From Kutzneria viridogrisea (GTDB lineage Bacteria > Actinomycetota > Actinomycetes > Mycobacteriales > Pseudonocardiaceae), in assembly GCA_014138725.1 (NCBI GenBank), contig JACJID010000002.1, positions 1,502,001 to 1,566,000 on the forward strand: DNA of 64,000 nt. The letters are read 5' to 3'. Both the position numbers and the translations under genes were made by a program. Shown one piece after another: positions 25,361-34,105 of this stretch (position 1 is the stretch's first letter; every line of letters starts with the position of its first letter). The notes beneath the pieces are model-generated. The model was not told the origin of the DNA and did not search any database. It saw only the letters and a list, made by a program, of their open reading frames with translations.

Positions 25361-26407
25361 ATGACAACGTTGTCCACTGCCGGGCCACAGCCGCTCGGAC
25401 CGCGAAGGGTTCGCCGCGCCACGATGAGCGACGTCGCGCGCCTGGCCGGGGTGAGCATCAAGACGGTGTCCCGCGTGGTCAACGACGAGCCCGGGGTGCA
25501 CCCGGCCACCGCCGAGCGCGTGCTGGCCGCGATCGACCAGCTCGGGTTCCGCCGCAACCTGGGCGCGCGCAACCTGCGCCGCGGCTCGTCCACCGGCACG
25601 ATCGGCATGGTGCTGGAGGACGTGGGCAACCCGTTCTACTCGGGCATCACCCGCGCAGTCGAGGAAGTCTCACGTCAGCACGGCAGACAGGTGCTGACCG
25701 GTTCCTCCGACGAGGACCCGAACCGGGAACGCGAGCTGGCGCTGGAGTTCTGCGCCCGCCGGGTGGACGGCATGCTGGTGGTGCCGGCGGGCATGCAGCA
25801 CGGCTACCTGGTGCCGGAGATGCGCGCGGGCATGCCGGTGGTCTTCCTGGACCGGCCCGCGGGCGACGTCGTGGCCGACACCGTGCTGGTGGACAACATC
25901 GGCGGCACCGTGCTCGCGGTGCGCCACCTGGCCTCGCACGGGCACAGCCGGATCGCCTTCCTCGGTGACGCCCCGGACATCTTCACCGCCACCGAGCGGT
26001 TGCGCGGGTTCCGCGAGGGCTGCGTGCGCGCGGGCATCCGCTACGACGAGGAACTGGTCTCCATGGGCCCGCACGACGAGCGCAGCGTGGCCGACGCCCT
26101 GCGCCGGGTGCTGGGCAACCGCCAACCGGCCACCGCCGTGGTCAGCGGCAACAACCGGATCACCGTGCACCTGCTGCGGGTGCTCGCGGGCAGGACCGAC
26201 CGGCCCGCGCTGGTCGGCTTCGACGACTTCGAGCTGGCCGACCTGCTCAACCCACCGATCACCGTCATCGCGCACGACGCCAGTGCCATCGGCAAGGCCG
26301 CCGCCGAGCTGCTGTTCTCCCGCCTGGACGGGGACGGCTCGCCGCCTCGCCGGGTGGTGCTCCCGGTGCGTTTGGTACCTCGTGGATCAGGAGAAGTGCG
26401 ACCTTGA
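25361..26407 (+). CDS. LacI-family repressor of the mannoside locus
   Basis: 348 residues. The DNA-binding head reads ATMSDVARLAGVSIKTVSRV, with VRRA before it. A periplasmic-binding-like effector domain follows (STGTIGMVLEDVGNPFYSGI; HGHSRIAFLGD; PALVGFDDFELADLL). ATG 25361 overlaps a perfect palindromic operator, suggesting autorepression; ATG 25424 is an alternative start. It heads an operon with mannose-6-phosphate isomerase and an ABC importer and is divergent from GH92. Matching sites before GH92 and the binding-protein gene suggest it controls the whole locus. The inducer is probably a mannose-containing sugar (inference). Confidence 0.9.
   Translation: MTTLSTAGPQPLGPRRVRRATMSDVARLAGVSIKTVSRVVNDEPGVHPATAERVLAAIDQLGFRRNLGARNLRRGSSTGTIGMVLEDVGNPFYSGITRAVEEVSRQHGRQVLTGSSDEDPNRERELALEFCARRVDGMLVVPAGMQHGYLVPEMRAGMPVVFLDRPAGDVVADTVLVDNIGGTVLAVRHLASHGHSRIAFLGDAPDIFTATERLRGFREGCVRAGIRYDEELVSMGPHDERSVADALRRVLGNRQPATAVVSGNNRITVHLLRVLAGRTDRPALVGFDDFELADLLNPPITVIAHDASAIGKAAAELLFSRLDGDGSPPRRVVLPVRLVPRGSGEVRP
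25363..25374. promoter_or_regulatory. LacI-type operator at the lacI start
   Basis: GACAACGTTGTC, a perfect 12-bp palindrome with the CG centre typical of LacI-family sites, inside codons 2-5 and at the predicted transcription start. Confidence 0.7.
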
Positions 26408-27432
26408 GCCAACAGTTGACGCCCGTCCGGCTGCCCGCAAACCAGCCGAGGCAGTTCTACCGTGGTGGCGCGGCCATCGCGGAGCTGCGCGGGCTGCCCG
26501 CCACCGCCGAGTTCGGGCCGGAGGACTGGGTCGGTTCGACCACGACCCGGTTCGGCCAGCAGGCGGCGGGCCTGTCCCCGCTGCCCGACGGCGGGCTGCT
26601 GCGCGACGCCGTGGCCGCCGACCCGGCCGCCTGGCTGGGCGCCGAGCACGTGGCGGAGTTCGGTTCCGACACCGCGCTGCTGGTCAAGCTGCTCGACGCG
26701 GGCCAGCGGCTGCCGGTGCACTGCCACCCCTCCGACGCCTTCGCCAGGGACCACCTGGACTGCCGCCATGGCAAGACCGAGGCGTGGATCGTGGTCGGCA
26801 CCTCGGGTCCGAACCCGACCGTCCACATCGGATTCCGCGAGGACGTGGACCCCTCGGTGCTCGACGCCTGGGTCACCGGCCAGGACCGGGCGGCGATGCT
26901 GGACTCGCTCAACGCCATCCCGGTACGCGCGGGCGACACCGTGTTCATCCCCGCCGGGCTGCCGCACGCGATCGGCGCGGGCGTGTTCATCGTGGAGTTG
27001 CAGCAGCCCACCGACTTCTCGGTGACCCTGGAGTGGCAGGGCTTCCTGGACGACCCGCAGGCCTGGCATCTCGGCATGGGCCAGGCCACCGCCCTGGGTT
27101 GCGTGGACCGCTCGGGCTGGTCGGCGCAGCGGCTGACCTCGCTGGTGCGGCACACCGCCGACCGGCACGACCCGGTGGTGCAACTGCTGGGCGACAACGA
27201 GTTCTTCCGCGCGGATCGGCTGCACGCCGACTCGCCGGTGGAGTTGGACCCGTCGTTCTCGGTGCTCGTGGTGCTGGAGGGCACCGGGCGGTTGCGCACC
27301 GAGCACGGCGGCGACGCGCCGCTGCGCAGGGGAGACACCTTCGTGCTGCCCCACAGCGCCGGAGCGGCCACAGTGGACGGAGGAGCCGTGGCGGTCAGGT
27401 GCCGCCCGCCGGCCCCGGGAGGAAACGGATGA
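26404..27432 (+). CDS. manA: Class I mannose-6-phosphate isomerase
   Basis: 342 residues of the cupin-type PMI family. Zinc ligands are visible in LPVHCHPSDAF and GKTEAWIVVG, with the last in GLPHAIGAGVFIVELQQPT. It interconverts mannose-6-P and fructose-6-P, feeding mannose to glycolysis. The start is TTG 26404, eight bases after AGGAGAAG, overlapping the lacI stop as TTGA; the protein then begins MSQQLTPVRLP. Its stop overlaps the next ATG. Position between lacI and a sugar importer supports mannose as the imported sugar or a product of it. No sugar kinase is in the operon. Confidence 0.88.
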   Translation: MSQQLTPVRLPANQPRQFYRGGAAIAELRGLPATAEFGPEDWVGSTTTRFGQQAAGLSPLPDGGLLRDAVAADPAAWLGAEHVAEFGSDTALLVKLLDAGQRLPVHCHPSDAFARDHLDCRHGKTEAWIVVGTSGPNPTVHIGFREDVDPSVLDAWVTGQDRAAMLDSLNAIPVRAGDTVFIPAGLPHAIGAGVFIVELQQPTDFSVTLEWQGFLDDPQAWHLGMGQATALGCVDRSGWSAQRLTSLVRHTADRHDPVVQLLGDNEFFRADRLHADSPVELDPSFSVLVVLEGTGRLRTEHGGDAPLRRGDTFVLPHSAGAATVDGGAVAVRCRPPAPGGNG

Positions 27433-28193
27433 GCAGCCCACTGCTGCAAGCACGGTCACTGGTCAAGCACTACGGCAGCGTGGAGGCGCTGCGCGGAGCG
27501 TCGTTCGAGGTCAGCGCGGGCGAGGTCGTCTCGCTGATCGGGGACAACGGCGCGGGCAAGTCCACGTTCATCAAGTGCCTGTCGGGGGCCGAGCAGCCCG
27601 ACAGCGGCGAGATCCTGCTCGGCGGCGAACAGGTGCGGCTGGACTCGCCGACCACCGCCAGGGCACTGGGCATCGAGACCGTCTACCAGGACCTGGCCGT
27701 GGCGCCGGACCTGGACCCCGCGGCGAACCTGTTCCTGGGGCGGGAGCTCAAGCGCAGGGGCCTGCTCGGCGCGCTGGGCATGCTGGACAAGGCGGAGATG
27801 CGGCGCAGGGCGCGCGCGGAGTTCAGCCGCCTCGGGGTGAACCTGCAGAGCCTGGACGTGCCGATCGGCGCGCTGTCCGGTGGCCAGCGGCAGAGCGTGG
27901 CGGTGGCCAGGTCGGTGGTGTGGGCCAGCAAGGTCGTGTTCATGGACGAGCCGACCGCGGCGCTGGGCGTGGTGCAGCGCGAGCGGGTGCTCGACGTGAT
28001 CCGCAAGGTGCGCGACCAGGGCATCGCGGTGGTGCTGATCAGCCACAACATGCCCGAGGTGCTGTCGGTCTCCGACCGGGTGGAGGTGCTGCGGCTGGGC
28101 AGGCGGGTGGCGCGCTTCAAGGCCGCGGAGACCTCGTTGGAGGAACTGGTCGGCGCGATGACCGGTGCGCTGGTGCAGGAGGACGCGGCATGA
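27429..28193 (+). CDS. Sugar ABC importer ATP-binding protein (single domain)
   Basis: 254 residues. Walker A GDNGAGKSTF, Q-loop VYQDLAVAP, signature LSGGQRQSVAVARS, Walker B VVFMDEPTAALG and switch His in ISHNMPE. One nucleotide-binding domain only, like FrcA, whereas ribose-type RbsA has two fused. ATG 27429 overlaps the isomerase stop (ATGA) and follows GGAGG. It works with the permease and binding protein encoded next. Confidence 0.92.
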   Translation: MSSPLLQARSLVKHYGSVEALRGASFEVSAGEVVSLIGDNGAGKSTFIKCLSGAEQPDSGEILLGGEQVRLDSPTTARALGIETVYQDLAVAPDLDPAANLFLGRELKRRGLLGALGMLDKAEMRRRARAEFSRLGVNLQSLDVPIGALSGGQRQSVAVARSVVWASKVVFMDEPTAALGVVQRERVLDVIRKVRDQGIAVVLISHNMPEVLSVSDRVEVLRLGRRVARFKAAETSLEELVGAMTGALVQEDAA

Positions 28194-29233
28194 CCTCGAC
28201 GGTGGCCGAGAAGCCCACTGAGGACGACACCCCGCGGCGCAGGCCGTTGCGGCTGCGGCTGGCCAGCGCCAACACGCTGTGGATCTCGCTGGTGCTGCTG
28301 GCGCTGATCGCCGTGTTCGCCGCGATCAACCCCGGCGCGGTGCTGACCCTGTTCAACCTGCAGACCACGCTGATCGAGACCTCGGTGCTGCTGGTGCTCG
28401 CGGTCGGCATGACGTTCGTGATCATCACCTCCGGCATCGACCTGTCGGTGGGCTCGGTACTGGTGTTCTCGGGCATCACCTCGGCACTGGTCATGAACGC
28501 CATGAGCCCGGGCGGGGACTCCACCGGGGCGGGCTGGGGCGTGATCACCGTCGGCCTGCTGGTGGCTCTGGTCAGCGGCGCCGCGTGGGGCCTGCTCAAC
28601 GGGATCCTCGTGGCCAAGGCGAAGATCCCGCCGCTGATCGTCACGCTGGGGTCCTTCGGGGCGGCCCTGGGCGCGGGTGAACTGCTCACCGGCGGCTCGG
28701 ACGTGCGCACCGTGCCCGACGCGCTGGCCACCACCCTGGGCTCGGGCACCTCCTTCGGCGTGGTGCCCAACCTGGTGATCCTGGCGGCGGTCGTGACCGC
28801 AGTCGGTGCGTGGCTGCTGGGCACGACCAAGTTCGGCCGCTACACCTACGCAGTGGGCTCCAACGAGGTGGCCGCTCGGCGCACCGGCATCGCGGTGACC
28901 CGGCACCTGGTGCTGGTGTACCTGCTGACCGGGGTGCTCGCGGGGCTGGCCGGGTTCATGTCACTGGCCTACTTCCGCACCACCACGCTGACCAGCCACA
29001 GCACGGACAACCTCAACGCGATCGCCGGTGTGGTGCTGGGCGGCACCAGCCTGTTCGGCGGCGTCGGGTCGATCATCGGCACGGTGGTCGGCGTGTTCAT
29101 CCCCGCGGTCCTGCAGAAGGGCTTCGTGATCATCGGGGTGAACGTGTACTGGCAGCCCATCGCGGTGGCCATCGTGCTCGTCGCCGCCGTCTGGTTCGAC
29201 CAGGCCCGGCGCAGAGCGCGCAACTCCCGTTAG
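28190..29233 (+). CDS. Sugar ABC importer permease
   Basis: 347 residues with about ten membrane segments of the RbsC/FrcB family. The conserved block VGMTFVIITSGIDLSVGSVL and GVVLGGTSLFGGVGSIIGTV are diagnostic. ATG 28190 overlaps the ATPase stop (ATGA), with AGGAGG upstream. One permease gene suggests a homodimer in the membrane, as in this family. Confidence 0.92.
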   Translation: MTSTVAEKPTEDDTPRRRPLRLRLASANTLWISLVLLALIAVFAAINPGAVLTLFNLQTTLIETSVLLVLAVGMTFVIITSGIDLSVGSVLVFSGITSALVMNAMSPGGDSTGAGWGVITVGLLVALVSGAAWGLLNGILVAKAKIPPLIVTLGSFGAALGAGELLTGGSDVRTVPDALATTLGSGTSFGVVPNLVILAAVVTAVGAWLLGTTKFGRYTYAVGSNEVAARRTGIAVTRHLVLVYLLTGVLAGLAGFMSLAYFRTTTLTSHSTDNLNAIAGVVLGGTSLFGGVGSIIGTVVGVFIPAVLQKGFVIIGVNVYWQPIAVAIVLVAAVWFDQARRRARNSR

Positions 29234-29240
29234 ACGTCGA

Positions 29241-29252
29241 CACAACGCTGTG
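29241..29252. promoter_or_regulatory. LacI-like half-conserved operator before the binding-protein gene
   Basis: CACAACGCTGTG: its core ACAACGCTGT differs at one base from ACAACGTTGT in the two upstream operators. It sits in the 34-bp gap between the permease stop and the SBP start, which may mark an internal regulated promoter. Confidence 0.45.
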
Positions 29253-29267
29253 CGAAAGGTCAACACC

Positions 29268-30257
29268 ATGGCAGTCACCAGGAGAATCGTGGTCGGGGGC
29301 GTGCTGGCCGCCGCGTCCCTGCTCGTCACCGCCTGCGGCGGCGGGCAGATCGGGCAGTCCGGCGGCGGGGACGTCAACAAGAAGAGCATGGTGCTCATCC
29401 CCGGCGTCGCGGCCGAGCCGTTCTACATCTCCATGCAGTGCGGGGCCGAGGCCGAGGCGAAGGCCAAGGGCTACGAGCTCAAGACCCAGGCCCCGGCCAA
29501 GTTCGACGCCAGCCAGCAGACCCCGATCGTCACCGGTGTGCTGGCGAACAAGCCGGGTGCGGTGCTGATCGCGCCCACCGACGACAAGGCCATGGCCGGC
29601 CCGATGAAGCAGCTCAAGGACGCGGGCATCAAGGTGGTCGAGGTGGACACCAAGCTCCAGGACACCTCGGTGGCCCTGTCCTCGATCTCCTCCAACAACG
29701 AACAGGGCGGGCAGCTGGCCGCCGACACGCTCGCGAAGCTGGTCGGTGCCAAGTCCGGTTCGGTGCTGGTGCTCAACACCAAGGCGGGCACCTCCACCAC
29801 CGACGCCCGGGAGAAGGGCTTCGCCGAGCAGATCAAGAAGTACCCGAACATCAAGTACATCGGGCAGCAGTACACCGAGGACGACGCCGCCCAGGCCGCG
29901 TCCAAGGTGACCGCCACCCTGTCCAGCAACCCGGACCTGATCGGGGTGTTCGCCACCAACCTCAACACCGGTGAGGGCGCCGCGACCGGTCTGCGCACCG
30001 CGGGCAGGACCGGGCAGGTCAACCTGGTGGGCTTCGACGCCAGCCCCAAGGAGGTCGACGGCCTCAAGGACGGCAGCTTCCAGGCGCTGATCGCCCAGGA
30101 CCCGGCCACGATCGGCAAGCTGGGCGTGGACCAGGCCGACGACGCGCTCAACGGCAAGACCCCGACCAGGGAGATCCCGACCAACCTGGTCGCGATCACC
30201 AAGGCCGACATGGACAAGAACTCGCAGTACTTCTACAAGAGCAGCTGCTCGGGCTGA
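29268..30257 (+). CDS. Sugar-binding lipoprotein of ABC importer
   Basis: 329 residues. Lipobox LLVTAC follows a basic N-terminus (MAVTRRIVVGG). The mature part is a type-1 periplasmic-binding fold (SMVLIPGVAAEPFYISMQCG; GAVLIAPTDDKAMAGPMKQL; VNLVGFDASPKEVDGL), as in ribose/fructose-type systems. ATG 29268 has GAAAGG upstream. Last importer gene; a weak terminator follows. The context of a mannosidase and isomerase suggests mannose or a mannoside as ligand (inference). Confidence 0.92.
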   Translation: MAVTRRIVVGGVLAAASLLVTACGGGQIGQSGGGDVNKKSMVLIPGVAAEPFYISMQCGAEAEAKAKGYELKTQAPAKFDASQQTPIVTGVLANKPGAVLIAPTDDKAMAGPMKQLKDAGIKVVEVDTKLQDTSVALSSISSNNEQGGQLAADTLAKLVGAKSGSVLVLNTKAGTSTTDAREKGFAEQIKKYPNIKYIGQQYTEDDAAQAASKVTATLSSNPDLIGVFATNLNTGEGAATGLRTAGRTGQVNLVGFDASPKEVDGLKDGSFQALIAQDPATIGKLGVDQADDALNGKTPTREIPTNLVAITKADMDKNSQYFYKSSCSG

Positions 30258-30276
30258 GTCGGGAGAAGGCCCCGAC
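30258..30276 (+). terminator. Short hairpin after the importer operon
   Basis: GTCGGG (30258-30263) and CCCGAC (30271-30276) with a 7-nt loop, directly after the stop region of the binding-protein gene. Weak stem. Further down, CTGCTCG (30319-30325) and CGAGCAG (30340-30346) form another dyad just upstream of the GH35 ribosome site. Confidence 0.35.
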
Positions 30277-30366
30277 CCGACGATCGACCCCTGGCGCGGT
30301 CACGCTTCTTGCGCAAAACTGCTCGAAGAAAGGGCTTACCGAGCAGATTCGCCAAGGAGGTCGTGG

Positions 30367-32199
30367 GTGAACGCCATCAGCCGACGAGGGTTCCTGGGCA
30401 GCATCGCCGCGGGCGGAGCCGCCGCGATGCTGCCCAGGACCGTGCTCGCCCAGGCCGGGAGCACCCGTGGGCTCACCGTGCACGGGGACCAGTTCCTGCT
30501 GGACGGCAAGCCGTTCCAGATCATCTCCGGCGCGATCCACTACTTCCGGATCCACCCCGACCAGTGGCGTGACCGGCTGTCCCGGCTGCGCGCGCTCGGC
30601 CTGAACACCGTCGAGACCTACGTGGCGTGGAACTTCCACGAGGGCCACGAGTTCACCGGTTGGCGCGACCTGCGCCGGTTCATCACCACCGCGGGCGAGC
30701 TGGGCCTGAAGGTGGTCGTGCGGCCCGGCCCCTACATCTGCGCGGAGTGGGACTTCGGCGGCTTCCCGGCCCGCCTGCTCGCCGACCGCGACCTGCACCT
30801 GCGCTGCTCGGACCCGGCCTACACCAAGGAGGTCGACGCCTGGTTCGGCCGCCTGCTGCCGCAACTGGTGCCGCTACAGGCCACCAGGGGCGGGCCGGTG
30901 ATCGCCGTGCAGGTGGAGAACGAGTACGGCAGCTTCGGCAACGACCAGGACCACCTGCGCCACCTCGCCGACCTGCTGCGCGGGCACGGCATCGACAGCT
31001 TGTTGTTCTGCTCCAACGGAACCGCCGACTACATGCTGCGCGGCGGCACGCTGCCCGGTGTGCTGTCCACGGCGAACTTCGACGGGGACCCGACCGGCCC
31101 GCTGGCCGACCTGCGCCGGTTCCAGCCGCAGGGACCGTTGTGGTGCACCGAGTACTGGGACGGCTGGTTCGACCACTGGGGCGAGCACCACCACACCACC
31201 GACCCGGCGAACACCACGGCCATGGTGGACAAGATGCTGGCCGCGGGCGCCTCGGTGAACCTCTACATGGCCGCGGGCGGCACGAACTTCGAGTGGTACG
31301 CCGGGGCCAACTACGACGAGGGGCACGCCAGCTACCAACCCACGGTCACCAGCTACGACTACGACTCCCCGGTCAGCGAGTCCGGCGAGCTCACCGCCAA
31401 GTTCACCGCACTGCGCTCGGTCATCGGCAAGTACGCTCCCCTGCCTACCGGCCCGCTTCCCGTTGCCCCGCAACGACTTTCGCCACAGTCCTTCCACACC
31501 AACGGATCCGCTGGCCTGCTCGACTCGCTCGACCGTCTCAGCAGGCCCGCGCGCCGTGCCGCGCCCGTGCCCATGGAGGACCTCGGCCAGTCCTTCGGCC
31601 TGGTCCACTACCGCGCGCGGGTGCAGGGCCCGCGCTCCACCGCCACCCTGCGCGTCACCGGGCTCGCCGACCGCGCGCTGGTCTTCCTGGACGGCAAGCC
31701 GGTGGGCGTGCTGGACCGCAACACGCCCAAGCAGGGCGTGGCCGTCACGATCGGGGGCAGCTCCGCCGTGCTGGACCTGCTCGTGGACACCGGCGGGCGG
31801 GTCAACTTCGGCCAGCAGCTCGCCGACCGCAAGGGCATCAGCGGCCCGGTCATGCTCGGCGGGCAGGCCCTGTACGGCTGGGAGATCCGCCCGCTGCCCC
31901 TGGACGACCTGGACCACCTGCGCTTCTCGACCGGCGCCGCACCCACCGGCCCCGCCTTCCACCGCGCCTCGGTCCACGTCGACTCCCCCGCCGACGGCTT
32001 CCTCGCGCTGCCCGGTTGGCAGAAGGGCCTGGTGTGGCTCAACGGGTTCCTGCTCGGCCGGTACTGGGAGGTCGGGCCGCAGCGCACCCTGTACGCGCCA
32101 GCACCGTTGTGGCGCAAGGGAAGCAACGAGGTCCTCGTGCTCGAACTGCACCGCCCCGGCGACCACCTCGAACTGCGCGACCACCCCGACCTGGGCTAA
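30367..32199 (+). CDS. Tat-exported GH35 beta-galactosidase
   Basis: 610 residues. Twin-arginine signal SRRGFLGSIAAGGAAAMLP. The GH35 barrel has FQIISGAIHYFRIHPDQW, TVETYVAWNFHEG, RPGPYICAEWDFGG, the acid/base Glu in VQVENEYG and the nucleophile Glu in WCTEYWDGWFDHWG. C-terminal jelly-roll domains (FLDGKPVGVLDRN; VWLNGFLLGRYWEVGPQ) follow. GTG 30367 has AAGGAGG upstream. It removes terminal beta-galactose outside the membrane. It lies next to a mannosidase/importer locus, so the target may be a mixed galacto/manno glycan. No GACAACGTTGTC-like site is seen before it. Confidence 0.92.
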   Translation: MNAISRRGFLGSIAAGGAAAMLPRTVLAQAGSTRGLTVHGDQFLLDGKPFQIISGAIHYFRIHPDQWRDRLSRLRALGLNTVETYVAWNFHEGHEFTGWRDLRRFITTAGELGLKVVVRPGPYICAEWDFGGFPARLLADRDLHLRCSDPAYTKEVDAWFGRLLPQLVPLQATRGGPVIAVQVENEYGSFGNDQDHLRHLADLLRGHGIDSLLFCSNGTADYMLRGGTLPGVLSTANFDGDPTGPLADLRRFQPQGPLWCTEYWDGWFDHWGEHHHTTDPANTTAMVDKMLAAGASVNLYMAAGGTNFEWYAGANYDEGHASYQPTVTSYDYDSPVSESGELTAKFTALRSVIGKYAPLPTGPLPVAPQRLSPQSFHTNGSAGLLDSLDRLSRPARRAAPVPMEDLGQSFGLVHYRARVQGPRSTATLRVTGLADRALVFLDGKPVGVLDRNTPKQGVAVTIGGSSAVLDLLVDTGGRVNFGQQLADRKGISGPVMLGGQALYGWEIRPLPLDDLDHLRFSTGAAPTGPAFHRASVHVDSPADGFLALPGWQKGLVWLNGFLLGRYWEVGPQRTLYAPAPLWRKGSNEVLVLELHRPGDHLELRDHPDLG

Positions 32200-32202
32200 G
32201 GC

Positions 32203-32259
32203 GTGTCATGAAAGTGCCGTTGCTTGCGTTGAACGCAAGCAACGGCACTTTCATGACAC
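32203..32259. repeat. Long palindrome, family A2, overlapping a stop codon
   Basis: Perfect 28-bp arms (32203-32230, 32232-32259) around one G. Outer GTGTCATGAAAGTGCCGTT, inner GCTTGCGTT. It lies 3 bp after the GH35 stop. Its right arm contains the TGA (32253-32251) of the convergent hydrolase gene. Confidence 0.85.
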
Positions 32260-33093
32260 CAGGGCCACCAGCTGGTCGTGGAAGGACGGCGCGAACATGT
32301 GGCCCAGCTCGGGCACCTCGACGAGCTTCGCGCCGGGGATGGCCGCCGCCAGCGCGCGGCCGTGCTCCGGGGGCAGCACGACGTCGTGCCCGCCGTGGAC
32401 GACCAGCGTGGGCACGGTGAGGCTGGCGAGTCGCTCGGTGCGCGGCGGGGCGGCGTCGACGGCCGGGCCCTGGTGCACCCCGGGCGCCGGGTTCTCCGGC
32501 AGGGCGAGGGTGCGCTGGACCAGCCCGGTCCAGTAGTCCAGGTCGAACGGCACGGCCGGGCCCACGGTGATCCGCCAGGCGTGCAGGTAGGCGGCCACCG
32601 GGTCGGCGGGCAGGTTCGGCACCAGCTCGACCCACTCGCGGCCCGGCAGCGGCAGGCCGGTCACCGGCGGCTTGCTGGGGTCGACGTTGTAGTCCGGTGA
32701 GGTGGCGATCAGCACCAGGCCGCTGACCAGCTCGGCGTGGTCCAGGGCCAGCAGCTGGGCCACCGCGCCACCGGTGGACACGCCGAGGACCCGGGCCGGG
32801 CCCAGCCCCAGCTCGGTGAGCACGTCGGCGGCGTCCTCGGCGAGCTCGTCCAGGCCGTACGCCTGCGCCGGCCAGTCCACCGGCGAGGAGTGGCCCGCGC
32901 CCCGGTGGTCGTAGCGCACCACGTGGTTGCCGCGCTGGGCCAGGGCCGTGCACAGCTGCTCGGAGTAGGCGAAGCACGGGGCGTTGCCACCCATGATCAT
33001 CAGCAGTGCGGGGTCCTCCGGCGAGCCGAAGCTGTCGAAGTGCAACCGGTACCCGGAACGCGCGGTGACAAAGCCAGTCGTGTGAGCGTGCAC
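32251..33093 (-). CDS. Alpha/beta hydrolase
   Basis: 280 residues. Oxyanion region MIMGGNAPCFAYS, nucleophile elbow GVSTGGAVAQLLA, catalytic Asp in VVHGGHDVVLPPEHG and His in PELGHMFAPSF. Typical of proline-iminopeptidase/haloalkane-dehalogenase-like hydrolases; substrate unknown. ATG 33093 start. The stop codon lies inside the palindrome shared with the convergent GH35 gene. Confidence 0.88.
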   Translation of the reverse strand: MHAHTTGFVTARSGYRLHFDSFGSPEDPALLMIMGGNAPCFAYSEQLCTALAQRGNHVVRYDHRGAGHSSPVDWPAQAYGLDELAEDAADVLTELGLGPARVLGVSTGGAVAQLLALDHAELVSGLVLIATSPDYNVDPSKPPVTGLPLPGREWVELVPNLPADPVAAYLHAWRITVGPAVPFDLDYWTGLVQRTLALPENPAPGVHQGPAVDAAPPRTERLASLTVPTLVVHGGHDVVLPPEHGRALAAAIPGAKLVEVPELGHMFAPSFHDQLVALVS

Positions 33094-33158
33094 GGGGCCA
33101 CGCTACCCAGGGTTCGGGGTGTAGACCTGGGGTATCCACGAATCAGGAGGAGATGCGC

Positions 33159-33668
33159 ATGGGTGTCGGTGAGGTGCTGGCCGATGGCTTCGACCGGATC
33201 CGCGAGGTGGTGCACGAGGCGGTGGACGGCCTCACGACCGAGCAGCTGCACTGGCGGGCCGACGCGGAGGCGAACTCCATCGCCTGGCTGGTGTGGCACC
33301 TGACCCGCGTGCAGGACGACCACGTCGCGGGCGTGGCGGGCACCGAGCAGGTGTGGACCGAGCAGGGCTGGCACAAGCGCTTCGACCTGCCCTTCGCGGA
33401 CGGGGAGATCGGCTACGGCCAGTCCAGCGCGGAGGTGGCGCAGGTCCGGGTCGGCGAGGTCCAACTGCTGACCGACTACCACGACGCCGTGCACGAGCGC
33501 AGCAGGCAGTACGTGTCCGGGCTGCGCGATGCGGACCTGGACCGCGTGGTGGACGAGAACTGGGACCCGCCGGTGACCCTGGCGGTGCGGCTGGTGAGCG
33601 TGCTCTCCGACGACCTGCAACACGCCGGCCAGGCCGCCTACCTGCGCGGGCTCGTGCTGCGCCGGTGA
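33159..33668 (+). CDS. DinB/DUF664-type metal-binding protein
   Basis: 169 residues of the four-helix DinB-like fold. The putative metal-binding His residues are in SIAWLVWHLTRVQDDH and near the end in SDDLQHAGQAAYLRGL. The family includes mycothiol- and bacillithiol-dependent enzymes; a thiol role is plausible in an actinomycete but not shown. ATG 33159 is preferred over 33153: AGGAGG ends 8 bases before it, but only 2 before the other. Confidence 0.85.
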   Translation: MGVGEVLADGFDRIREVVHEAVDGLTTEQLHWRADAEANSIAWLVWHLTRVQDDHVAGVAGTEQVWTEQGWHKRFDLPFADGEIGYGQSSAEVAQVRVGEVQLLTDYHDAVHERSRQYVSGLRDADLDRVVDENWDPPVTLAVRLVSVLSDDLQHAGQAAYLRGLVLRR

Positions 33669-33676
33669 CGACGGTG

Positions 33677-33727
33677 GCGTGAAGGTGGCTTTCACTGCGT
33701 TGAGCGCAGTGAAAGCCACCTTCACGC
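33677..33727. repeat. Long palindrome, family A1, probable bidirectional terminator
   Basis: Perfect 23-bp arms (33677-33699, 33705-33727) with loop TTGAG. Outer GCGTGAAGGTGGCTTTC, inner ACTGCG. Between the convergent DinB-like gene and the small gene at 33733. Confidence 0.85.
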
Positions 33728-33732
33728 GACGG

Positions 33733-33996
33733 TCAGGCCGCTACCCTGGTCGCGGTGGCGGCGAGCACGGCGTGGCCCAGGTCGGTCAGCTCGGCGGCGA
33801 CCAGCTGCCCGACCGCCCCGGCGAACACCGGGCGGATCAGGCCGCCGACCACGAGTGTTCGGGCGGCGCCGTGGCCGCACCACGCGCCGTCCACGGCCAG
33901 GTCGGGCTCACAGCCGCACAGCAGCTCGGCCCGTCCGTCGGCCACCGCGCGCAGCAGTGCCAGTTCTCGCCGATTCAGTTCCCCGCCGTCGCTCAT
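33733..33996 (-). CDS. Small conserved-looking hypothetical protein
   Basis: 87 residues from ATG 33996 with GGGGG about 6 bases upstream. Not recognised. It starts MSDGGELNRRELALLRAVAD, helical and charged, then LLCGCEPDLAVDGAWCGH with three cysteines and a His, then a hydrophobic half (TLVVGGLIRPVFAGAVGQLV) that could be helix or a weak membrane segment. The Cys/His pattern could bind metal. Codon use fits a real gene. Placed between a palindrome and meaB, on the same strand as meaB and 110 bp from it. Confidence 0.6.
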   Translation of the reverse strand: MSDGGELNRRELALLRAVADGRAELLCGCEPDLAVDGAWCGHGAARTLVVGGLIRPVFAGAVGQLVAAELTDLGHAVLAATATRVAA

Positions 33997-34105
33997 CGTG
34001 GACCCCCAAAGTCCGGTACTACCAAGATGACCGCATGGACCGATTGGGGGTGTCAAGGCAGTTCCAGGTGGTGTGCACGAGTTTCCGCGCAATTCCACTA
34101 ATCGT

